Positions 17,474 to 24,685 of a stretch of 50,888 nt of DNA are shown here, one piece after another; positions within the stretch are counted from its first letter, which is position 1, and every line of letters begins with the position of its first letter. The stretch covers positions 1-50,888 of the forward strand of contig JAGRGD010000301.1 in the NCBI GenBank assembly GCA_020445665.1, in the 5' to 3' direction. The position numbers and the translations under genes were made by a program. The stretch is from Rhodocyclaceae bacterium (GTDB taxonomy: Bacteria > Pseudomonadota > Gammaproteobacteria > Burkholderiales > Rhodocyclaceae). Below the pieces are notes generated by a model. That model did no database searches. It saw nothing but the letters and a program-made list of their open reading frames with translations, and was not told the origin of the DNA.

Positions 17474-17487
17474 GGCGGGGCAACGGG

Positions 17488-17509
17488 GCCGCGCCCTGGG
17501 CGCGGCAGT
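17488..17509 (+). terminator. Hairpin after the outer-membrane protein gene
   Basis: GCCGCGCC-ctg-GGCGCGGC is a perfect 8-base stem followed by AGTTT. The T-run is short, so it may be a weak or Rho-assisted terminator. Confidence 0.4.
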
Positions 17510-17583
17510 TTCCCTGCCTTGAGCCGCCGGCGTCCGGCGCCTATCCTGTCGCCATCACACCCTGGTGAGGCGGATGACCGGCA

Positions 17584-18069
17584 ATGGAGCGCATGACCAT
17601 TTCGCTCGACGAGACGCTGGCGACAGCCTTCGACGCCCTGATTGCCGAGCGCGGCTACCGCAATCGCTCCGAAGCGATACGCGATCTGCTCCGGGCCGAG
17701 CTGGAGCGTGCCCGTGGAGGGCAGGAAGAGGGCGCGTTCTGCATTGCCGCACTCTCCTATGTCTATAACCACCACGAGCGGGAGCTGGCTGAACGCCTGA
17801 CAGGGCTTCAGCACCACCACCACGATCTCACGGTGTCGACGCTGCATGCCCATCTCGATCACGACAATTGTCTCGAGTGTGCCGTGCTGCGGGGGCCCTC
17901 AGCCGAGGTGCGGCGCTTCGCCGAGGCGCTGGTTGCCGAGCGGGGCGTGCGCCATGGCAGCCTCAACCTGATCTCTGCGGACGTCGCGCAGGGCGGTCAC
18001 AGTCATGGCGGTCCGGCCTACCGTCGCGGTGGTTCCGGCGCCCACGTCCATTACCGGCCCCGGAGCTGA
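17584..18069 (+). CDS. nikR: Nickel-responsive regulator NikR
   Basis: A ribbon-helix-helix repressor that binds Ni2+ at high affinity. Residues 1-45 give the DNA-binding fold (MTISLDETLATAFDALI, RSEAIRDLL). Residues 50-135 are the ACT-like domain with the four nickel ligands in register with E. coli NikR: H77 in QHHHHD, H88 and H90 in LHAH, and C96 in DNCLE. At 161 residues it is longer than the usual 130-150 because of a Gly/His-rich tail (GGHSHGGPAY...HVHYRP), which could also bind metal. The ATG at 17584 was used; an ATG at 17593 is possible. It is 2 bases upstream of a HupT-like kinase. Confidence 0.95.
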   Translation: MERMTISLDETLATAFDALIAERGYRNRSEAIRDLLRAELERARGGQEEGAFCIAALSYVYNHHERELAERLTGLQHHHHDLTVSTLHAHLDHDNCLECAVLRGPSAEVRRFAEALVAERGVRHGSLNLISADVAQGGHSHGGPAYRRGGSGAHVHYRPRS

Positions 18070-18071
18070 AG

Positions 18072-19421
18072 ATGGCGGGGCGTCAGGGCCGCGACGAGAA
18101 CGTGCAGGGCTCCGGCCACCCCGGCGAACTGGTCGGTGTCGGCGAAGACGTGTGGATGGATGTCATCCACAAGATGGACGAGGTCTATTCCGACCTCCTG
18201 CAGTACGAGGTGGCCCTCGAGCAGAAGAACGACAAGCTCGAGGAGTCGCAGCAGTTCATCCTGTCCGTCCTGACGTCGATCTCCGACATTCTGGTCGTTT
18301 GCAGTCGCAACGGCACGATCGAGGACGTCAATCCGTCGATGGAGGCCTTCTCCGGTCGGTCTGCTGCGGATCTCAAGGGCTCGTCCCTCTTCGACCTGTT
18401 CCCCGACGACATCGCCCGAGACCAGGCCCGTCACATGCTTTCAGGCCACGGCGAGCGATCCGTGCACGATTGCGAACTGTCGCTGCGCGCCGCCGACGGG
18501 TCTGCGGTACCGGTCTCGCTCAATTGCACGCCACGCTTCAACGCGGTCGGCAAGTCGCTGGGGGTGGTGGTCACGGGGCGGCCCGTGGGCGAGCTGCGCA
18601 AGGCCTACCATGCCCTGCGTCAGGCCCACGACGACCTCAAGCGGACCCAGCAACAGCTCGTCCAGTCCGAGAAGATGGCCTCCCTCGGTCGCCTCGTCGC
18701 CGGCGTGGCGCACGAACTGAATAACCCGATCAGCTTCATCCTCGGCAACGTTCATGCCCTGCGGCGCTACGCCGACCGGATAGAGACCTATGTCGCAGCG
18801 CTCCACGATGGCGGCAGCGTCGCGGCCTGTGCCGCCTTGCGAAAGGAACTGCGCATCGACCGGATCCTGGCCGATCTCGATCCCCTGATTGACGGGACCA
18901 TCGAGGGCGCCGAGCGTACCCGCGACATCGTGGATGGCCTGAAGCGCTTCTCGGCGCTCGATCGGGACGAACAGCAGGACTTCGATCTCGGCGAAGTGAT
19001 CGAACGTGCGGTGCACTGGATCACCAAGGCGACCCGGGACGACTTCCGGGTGTCGATTGAACTGGACGGTGCCCTGCGTGTGCGCGGCTCGCCGGGTCAG
19101 ATGCAGCAGGTCGTGATGAATCTGGTTCAGAACGCCCGCGATGCGAGCCCACCCCAGGGCGGCGCGCGGCTGACGATCACCGGTGAGGTGCGTGGCGGCA
19201 GCGTTTCGGTGCGCTTCCGGGACAACGGACCGGGCGTGGACGAGCAGCACCTGGCGCAGATCTTCGATCCGTTCTTCACCACCAAGCCGGTCGGGCAGGG
19301 CACCGGGTTGGGGCTGGCGATCAGCTACGGCATCGTCGAGCGGCATGGGGGGCAGCTCGGCGCTGCCAATCACCCCGATGGTGGCGCCGAATTCACCCTG
19401 ACCCTGCCTCTGGCCGACTGA
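18072..19421 (+). CDS. hupT: Soluble H2-signalling histidine kinase, HupT/HoxJ type
   Basis: A 449-residue cytoplasmic kinase. No membrane helix is seen. It begins with a dimer helix (HKMDEVYSDLLQYEVALEQKN), then a PAS domain (about 65-180), a coiled coil, the H-box SEKMASLGRLVAGVAHELNNP with His214, an insert (RKELRIDRILADLDPLIDGT) and an ATPase domain (NLVQNARDAS, GPGVDE, GTGLGLAIS). The N-terminal helix, insert and length match HupT of Rhodobacter and HoxJ of Cupriavidus as I remember them; these receive the H2 signal from HupUV/HoxBC. GGAG lies 6 bases before the ATG. It is probably cotranscribed with nikR. Its response regulator (HupR/HoxA) is not in the window. Confidence 0.78.
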   Translation: MAGRQGRDENVQGSGHPGELVGVGEDVWMDVIHKMDEVYSDLLQYEVALEQKNDKLEESQQFILSVLTSISDILVVCSRNGTIEDVNPSMEAFSGRSAADLKGSSLFDLFPDDIARDQARHMLSGHGERSVHDCELSLRAADGSAVPVSLNCTPRFNAVGKSLGVVVTGRPVGELRKAYHALRQAHDDLKRTQQQLVQSEKMASLGRLVAGVAHELNNPISFILGNVHALRRYADRIETYVAALHDGGSVAACAALRKELRIDRILADLDPLIDGTIEGAERTRDIVDGLKRFSALDRDEQQDFDLGEVIERAVHWITKATRDDFRVSIELDGALRVRGSPGQMQQVVMNLVQNARDASPPQGGARLTITGEVRGGSVSVRFRDNGPGVDEQHLAQIFDPFFTTKPVGQGTGLGLAISYGIVERHGGQLGAANHPDGGAEFTLTLPLAD

Positions 19422-19497
19422 GCAGGACGCGGCGCCCTGGCGACTTGCGTCGCGCCCTACCTTGCTAGACTTCGCCGATGGACCCGACCGCCCAGCC

Positions 19498-22400
19498 GTG
19501 AACGATCTCCGCTTCGCCCCCCCCAACCCCGATCCGCGGGACGATGGCGCGCCGCCCCAGCGGGTGGCCAAGATCCGCCGCGACTACAACACCTGGGTCG
19601 CGCGGGAGACCCTCGAGGACTACGCGCTGCGTTTCACGCCTCGCAGCTTCCGGCGCTGGTCGGAGCTGCGGGTCGCCAATACCGCCTTCGGCGCCGCCTC
19701 CTTCCTGGTCCTGGAGGCCGTCGGCGCCACGCTGCTGGTCGAGTACGGTTTCGTCAATGCCGCGATGGCGATCCTCGTGACCGGCCTGATCATCTTCCTG
19801 GCCGGCCTGCCGGTCAGCCTGTATGCGGCCCGCTACGGCGTGGACATGGACCTGCTGACCCGGGGCGCCGGTTTCGGCTACATCGGCTCGACCCTGACCT
19901 CGCTGATCTACGCCTCGTTTACTTTCATCTTCTTCGCCCTCGAAGCGGCGATCATGGCCTACGCGCTCGAGCTCGCCTTCGGCATTCCGCCGGCCTGGGG
20001 CTATGTGGTGTGCGCCCTCATCGTGATCCCGATGGTGACCCACGGCATCACCTCGATCAGCCGCCTGCAGGTGATCACGCAGCCCCTGTGGCTGGCGCTG
20101 CTCGTCCTGCCCTTCGCCTATGTGCTGGTCGAGCAGCCCGAGGTCCTCGGTGGCCTGGCCGGCTACGGCGGGCGCGATGGTCAGGCCGCCGGCTTCGACT
20201 GGCACCTTTTCGGGGCCGCGCTGACCGTCGGTGTGGCGCTGATCACCCAGATGGGCGAGCAGGCGGATTACCTGCGCTTCATGCCGGAGCGCACCCCGGC
20301 GAACCGGCACCGCTGGCTCGCCGGGGTGCTGGTCGGGGGGCCGGGCTGGGTGGTGATCGGTGTTGCCAAGATGCTCGGCGGTACGCTGCTGGCGTATCTG
20401 GCGATCCGCCACCTGGTACCCCCCGACAAGGCCGTGGACCCCAACCAGATGTACCTGGTGGCCTATCGTCAGGTGTTTCCGTCGGAGGGCTGGGCGATCG
20501 CGATCACCGCCCTCTTCGTCGTGATCTCCCAGCTCAAGATCAACGTCACCAATGCCTACGCTGGCTCGCTGGCGTGGTCGAACTTCTTCTCGCGCCTGAC
20601 CCACAGCCACCCGGGGCGGGTGGTGTGGGTGGTGTTCAATACCCTGATCGCACTGATGCTGATGGAACTCGATGTATTCCAGGCCATCGGCAGCGTGCTC
20701 GGCCTCTACTCGAACATTGCGGTGAGCTGGATGATGGCCGTCGTGGCCGACCTGGTCATCAACAAGCCCCTCGGCCTGTCCCCCAGGGGCATCGAATTCA
20801 AGCGCGCCCACCTCTACGATGTGAACCCGGTCGGGATCGGCGCGATGCTGCTCGCTTCGGTGCTGTCGATTGCCGCCTACCTGGGTGTCTTCGGTGACGC
20901 GGCAGAGGCCTTCTCGACCTTGATCGCGATGGGCGTCGCGTTCGGCACGGCGCCCCTGATCGCCTGGTGGACGGGGGGGCGTTACTACCTGGCGCGGCAG
21001 CCCGCCCCGGCCGGCGGGGCGCGCCAGACCTGTGTCATCTGCGAGCAGATCTACGAATCCGAGGACATGGCCCGCTGTCCCGCCTACCAGGGCGCGATCT
21101 GCTCCCTGTGCTGCACCCTCGATGCCCGCTGCGAGGACCTGTGCAAACGGGATGCCCGCCTCTCCGCCCAGTGGGGACGGGCGGTCCGCCATGTGCTGCC
21201 GCGACGGATGTGGCGCTACCTCGACAGTGGCCTCGCTCACTACCTGCTGCTGATGGCGGCGGTGGTGCCGGCGCTGGCCATCCTGGTGGGCCTGCTCTAC
21301 CACCACGAGATTCGCCTGCTCGGCGACGCGGTCGATCCACTCCGACCGATGCTGAGGCTCGGCTACCTGAAGGCCTACGGCGCGCTGTTGCTGGTGGCCG
21401 GGGTCGCCTGCTGGTGGCTGGTGCTGACCCATCAGAGTCGGCGGGTCGCGCAGCAGGAGTCGAACCGGCAGACGGCGCTGCTGGTGCAGGAGATCGAGCG
21501 CCACCGCCACACCGACGAACAGCTTCAGCGTGCCAAGCAGGCGGCGGAACTGGCCAATCAGGCCAAGAGCCGCTACATCAACGCGATCAGTCACGAATTG
21601 CGCACGCCGCTCAACTCGATCCTCGGCTATGCCCAGATTCTCGACGGTGACGAGGCGATCCCGCCCCATCGGCGGCAGGCCATGCATGTGATCCGCCGCA
21701 GCAGCGACCACCTGCTGTCGGTCATCGAGGGCACGCTCGACATCGCGCGGATCGAGGGGGGCAAGCTGACCCTCGACGTCAAGCCGCTGGCTTTCCCCGA
21801 CTTTGTCGAGGAGGTGGCCGGCATGATCGAACCGCAGGCGGCGGCCAAGGGGCTGGCTTTCCGGCTGGAGCGGCAGGGCCAGCTGCCCGCCGCGGTGCGC
21901 GCCGACGAGAAGCGGCTGCGTCAGATCCTGATCAACATCCTCGGCAATGCGGTCAAGTACACCCGCGAGGGTGGCGTCACCCTGCGGGTGCGGCATGTGC
22001 GCGAAATGGCGAGCTTCGAGATCGAGGACAGCGGGCCGGGAATCACGACCGATGAGCTGGAGCGCATCTTCGAGCCCTTCGCGCGCGGCTCGGCGGCCGC
22101 GCAGGCCGGCGGCGCCGGTCTCGGGCTGACGATCAGCCGGATGTTCACCGACGTGATGGGCGGCCAGCTGACGGTCGATAGCGAGCCCGGCCGGGGCAGC
22201 CTGTTCCGGGTGCGGCTCTACCTGCCGCAGATTCGCGCCGAGACCGTGGTGGCGAAGGCGCGCCGGGTGCAGTTTGTGGGCTATCGCGGCGAGCGTCGGC
22301 GGATTCTGGTGGTGGACAATGAGCGCTACGACCGTGAGTTCCTGATCACGGTACTCGAACCCCTGGGCTTCCAGCTGGAACAGGCGGGCTCCGGGCACGA

Positions 22401-22917
22401 ATGTCTGCAACGCCTGGGTACGTTCGTGCCGGACCTGATCTTCATGGATCTCGCGATGCCGGGCATGGACGGATGGGAGACGATCCGGCGGATTCGCGAG
22501 CAGGGGCTGTCCAATGCCCACATCGCGGTGATCTCGGCCAATGCCTTCGACAAGGGACTCGAGCATGGCAGCAGCGTACCGCCGGAGGATTTCATCCTGA
22601 AGCCGGTGCGGGTCGCGGAGCTGCTTGACTGGATCGGACGGCGGCTCTCGCTGGAATGGATCGAGGCCGGCGAGGCCCCGCCCGTTGCAGCCGGTGGTGC
22701 CGACGGGGCCGGCCTGCGGATGCCGTCGGCCGAAGCGCTGGCGCCCCTGCGAGGGGCTGTCGAGATGGGGTATATGAAAGGTGTCCTGGCCTGCCTGGAC
22801 GAGCTGGCCGGGACGGACGCTTCCAGCGCGGCCTTCGTCAGCATCGCCCGCGGCCATGCCGTCGCCTTCCAGCTGGAGGCCCTGCAGCGGCTGCTCGAAC
22901 GGGAGGACGATGCATGA
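19498..22917 (+). CDS. NCS1 transporter fused to Cys-rich module, histidine kinase and receiver
   Basis: A 1139-residue fusion. Residues about 35-500 are a complete NCS1 (purine/cytosine/allantoin permease) domain with about 12 helices. Residues 512-550 hold eight cysteines in CVIC...ARC...ICSLCC...CEDLC, likely a metal site. Two more helices follow (about 580-640), a coiled coil, an H-box SHELRTPLNS with His699, an ATPase domain (ILGNAVKYT, GAGLGLTIS), and a receiver with phospho-acceptor D984 in FMDLAMPGMDG. The layout recalls CbrA, where a transporter domain senses its substrate, but there the transporter is of the SSS family. The GTG at 19498 overlaps the stop of a 7-codon frame (19478-19501); a TTG at 19462 is less likely. 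It is coupled to the next response-regulator gene. Confidence 0.9.
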   Translation: MNDLRFAPPNPDPRDDGAPPQRVAKIRRDYNTWVARETLEDYALRFTPRSFRRWSELRVANTAFGAASFLVLEAVGATLLVEYGFVNAAMAILVTGLIIFLAGLPVSLYAARYGVDMDLLTRGAGFGYIGSTLTSLIYASFTFIFFALEAAIMAYALELAFGIPPAWGYVVCALIVIPMVTHGITSISRLQVITQPLWLALLVLPFAYVLVEQPEVLGGLAGYGGRDGQAAGFDWHLFGAALTVGVALITQMGEQADYLRFMPERTPANRHRWLAGVLVGGPGWVVIGVAKMLGGTLLAYLAIRHLVPPDKAVDPNQMYLVAYRQVFPSEGWAIAITALFVVISQLKINVTNAYAGSLAWSNFFSRLTHSHPGRVVWVVFNTLIALMLMELDVFQAIGSVLGLYSNIAVSWMMAVVADLVINKPLGLSPRGIEFKRAHLYDVNPVGIGAMLLASVLSIAAYLGVFGDAAEAFSTLIAMGVAFGTAPLIAWWTGGRYYLARQPAPAGGARQTCVICEQIYESEDMARCPAYQGAICSLCCTLDARCEDLCKRDARLSAQWGRAVRHVLPRRMWRYLDSGLAHYLLLMAAVVPALAILVGLLYHHEIRLLGDAVDPLRPMLRLGYLKAYGALLLVAGVACWWLVLTHQSRRVAQQESNRQTALLVQEIERHRHTDEQLQRAKQAAELANQAKSRYINAISHELRTPLNSILGYAQILDGDEAIPPHRRQAMHVIRRSSDHLLSVIEGTLDIARIEGGKLTLDVKPLAFPDFVEEVAGMIEPQAAAKGLAFRLERQGQLPAAVRADEKRLRQILINILGNAVKYTREGGVTLRVRHVREMASFEIEDSGPGITTDELERIFEPFARGSAAAQAGGAGLGLTISRMFTDVMGGQLTVDSEPGRGSLFRVRLYLPQIRAETVVAKARRVQFVGYRGERRRILVVDNERYDREFLITVLEPLGFQLEQAGSGHECLQRLGTFVPDLIFMDLAMPGMDGWETIRRIREQGLSNAHIAVISANAFDKGLEHGSSVPPEDFILKPVRVAELLDWIGRRLSLEWIEAGEAPPVAAGGADGAGLRMPSAEALAPLRGAVEMGYMKGVLACLDELAGTDASSAAFVSIARGHAVAFQLEALQRLLEREDDA

Positions 22918-23849
22918 CAGGCTTCGACCGCCTGACCACGGACATCGTCCTCGTTGTGGACGACGTGCCCGAGAATCTGTCGGTGTTGCACGACGCCCTC
23001 GACGAGTCCGGCTACACGGTGCTGGTGGCGACCAACGGTGAGTCGGCCCTGGCGCGGGCGCGCCAGACCCTGCCGGATGTCATCCTGCTCGACGCCATGA
23101 TGCCCGGCATGGATGGTTTCGAGGTGGCGCGGGCGATGAAGGCCGATTTCGCGACGCAGCACATCCCGATCATCTTCATGACCGGCCTGACCGAAACCGA
23201 GCACGTGGTGGCGGCCTTCGAGGCGGGCGGCGCCGACTACGTGACCAAGCCAATCCGGCCCAAGGAGGTGCTGGCCCGCATCTCGGCCCACATGCAGGCC
23301 GCGCGTCTGATGAAGCAGGCCCGCGGTGCCCTCGACGCCTACGGCCAGGCCACTCTCGCGATTCGTCCGGAGTCGGGCCGGATCGTCTGGCGGACGCCCC
23401 TGGCCCGGCAACTGCTGGAAGCCTTCGAACTCTCCCTCGGCGACGACGCGCCCGCTGCGGTCGCCACCTGGCTCGCCAGTGCGATTGCCGAGCGCGACGA
23501 GGGGCGCGACGTGCCGCCGTTGTCACTGGCCCGCGGTGCCAAGCGACTGATGTTCACGCTCCATGACCGGACGTCCGAGGGCGAGTGGCTGGTGGTGATG
23601 CGGGAGGAGTCCGGCGCCTCGGTCATCGAGGGCCTGGCGGCGGCGTTCCGACTGACGGCGCGGGAGGCCGAGGTCCTGTTCTGGGTCATCAAGGGCAAGA
23701 CTAACCGGGACATCGGCGACATTCTGGGGACCAGCCCACGGACGGTCCACAAACACCTTGAGCACGTCTTCGAAAAACTCGGGGTGGAGACCCGGACGGC
23801 CGCTGCGTCCCTGGCCATCAATCGGGTGAGGGCGCTCGGCGAGGGTTGA
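22914..23849 (+). CDS. Response regulator with LuxR-type DNA-binding domain
   Basis: A 311-residue regulator: receiver domain (about 10-130, phospho-acceptor D60 in LLDAMMPGMDG, switch Lys in TKP), a middle region of about 100 residues, and a GerE/LuxR helix-turn-helix (LTAREAEVLFWVIKGKTNRDI, then GTSPRTVHKHLEHVFEKLG). The ATG overlaps the stop of the transporter-kinase fusion (ATGA) with GGGAGG upstream, so the two form a two-component system. Target genes are unknown. The middle region has no family I recognise. Confidence 0.9.
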   Translation: MTGFDRLTTDIVLVVDDVPENLSVLHDALDESGYTVLVATNGESALARARQTLPDVILLDAMMPGMDGFEVARAMKADFATQHIPIIFMTGLTETEHVVAAFEAGGADYVTKPIRPKEVLARISAHMQAARLMKQARGALDAYGQATLAIRPESGRIVWRTPLARQLLEAFELSLGDDAPAAVATWLASAIAERDEGRDVPPLSLARGAKRLMFTLHDRTSEGEWLVVMREESGASVIEGLAAAFRLTAREAEVLFWVIKGKTNRDIGDILGTSPRTVHKHLEHVFEKLGVETRTAAASLAINRVRALGEG

Positions 23850-23850
23850 T

Positions 23851-23922
23851 TTGTGCGGTGCACAAAAAAAGTGTTGACACGAGGATTCGACTGATGCAGA
23901 CTGCAATTGTGCACTGCAACAA
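23851..23922 (+). promoter_or_regulatory. Phasin promoter with three TGC/GCA palindromes (PhaR-like)
   Basis: A -35 box TTGACA lies at 23874-23879; a -10 near 23897 is weak (CAGACT). Around it are TTGTGC-ggt-GCACAA (23851-23865, perfect 6-base arms), TGCAG-a-CTGCA (23895-23905, perfect) and TTGTGC-act-GCAACAA (23907-23922, imperfect). TGC...GCA palindromes are the known recognition type of PhaR, the repressor that binds nascent PHA and controls phasins. The regulator itself is not in the window. Confidence 0.55.
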
Positions 23923-23988
23923 CGGCTCCGCCGGATCCGGGTTGCTGTGAAAGAAACCCCAATCGAGTCAGACTCTCAGGAGATTACC

Positions 23989-24537
23989 ATGTACGTCACC
24001 CCCGAAAAAATCGCTGCTGCCAACAAGGCTTCCCTCGAGACCGTTTCCAGCTTCGCTTCGCTGAGCCTCTCGACCGTCGAGCGCCTGGTTGCCCTCAACC
24101 TCAACACGCTGCGCGCCGGCCTGACCGACACCGCTTCCAACCTCGAAGCCCTGCTGGCCGTCAAGGACCCGAAAGACGCCGTGAGCCTGGTTTCCGGCAT
24201 GGTTGAGCCGTCCCTGGCGAGCTCGGTCGGCTACTTCCGCAGCGCCTACGGCATCCTGGTCGACAGCGGCGAGGAAGTCAGCAAGATCGTCGATGGCCAG
24301 ATCGCCGAGCTGAACAAGTCCGTGACCATCACCCTGGACGAGCTGTCCAAGTCGGCGCCCGCCGGTTCGGATGTGGCCGTGGCTGCTGTCAAGCAGGCCA
24401 TCGCCGCCGCCAACGCCACCTACGACAACGTCACCAAGGCCACCAAGAAGATCGTCGAGATCGCCGAAGCCAACGTGACCAGCACCACCGGCGCTGCCGT
24501 CAAGGCCGTCGGCAAGGCTGCCAAGAAGGCCGCCTAA
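23989..24537 (+). CDS. phaP: Phasin, PHA granule surface protein
   Basis: A 182-residue amphipathic, helix-rich protein of the phasin family that coats polyhydroxyalkanoate granules. It begins MYVTPEKIAAANKASLET, contains the family segment LASSVGYFRSAYGI, and ends in a Lys/Ala-rich tail (KAVGKAAKKAA) typical of PHB phasins. AGGAG stands 7 bases before the ATG, and codon use is strongly biased (AAG, CTG, GTC), as expected of a highly expressed gene. It has its own palindrome-rich promoter and a strong terminator. Confidence 0.93.
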   Translation: MYVTPEKIAAANKASLETVSSFASLSLSTVERLVALNLNTLRAGLTDTASNLEALLAVKDPKDAVSLVSGMVEPSLASSVGYFRSAYGILVDSGEEVSKIVDGQIAELNKSVTITLDELSKSAPAGSDVAVAAVKQAIAAANATYDNVTKATKKIVEIAEANVTSTTGAAVKAVGKAAKKAA

Positions 24538-24562
24538 GCACCTCCAGCCCCAAGCTGCTCAG

Positions 24563-24593
24563 GCCCCCGCCGGTTTGCCGGCGGGGGCTTTTT
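24563..24593 (+). terminator. Strong terminator after the phasin gene
   Basis: An 11-base perfect stem (GCCCCCGCCGG / CCGGCGGGGGC) with a TTTG loop, followed by five T. Confidence 0.93.
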
Positions 24594-24685
24594 CGTGAAC
24601 CCTTCCCTTGTGCCCTGGCCGGTGAGATGGGTCATACTCTGATCCGCCCGATGCCACCAGACTGCCTCGCGAGCCCATCGTCCGG

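Noticed and set aside
17567-17600. A NikR operator of the E. coli type near nikR
   Set aside because: No GTATGA-N16-TCATAC-like pair is present; only isolated ATGAC repeats are seen.
19465-22857. A 1130-codon open frame on the minus strand opposite the transporter-kinase fusion
   Set aside because: Low-complexity composition rich in Arg, Gln, His and Asp, no domain, and fully antisense to a strong multi-domain gene. It is a high-GC shadow.
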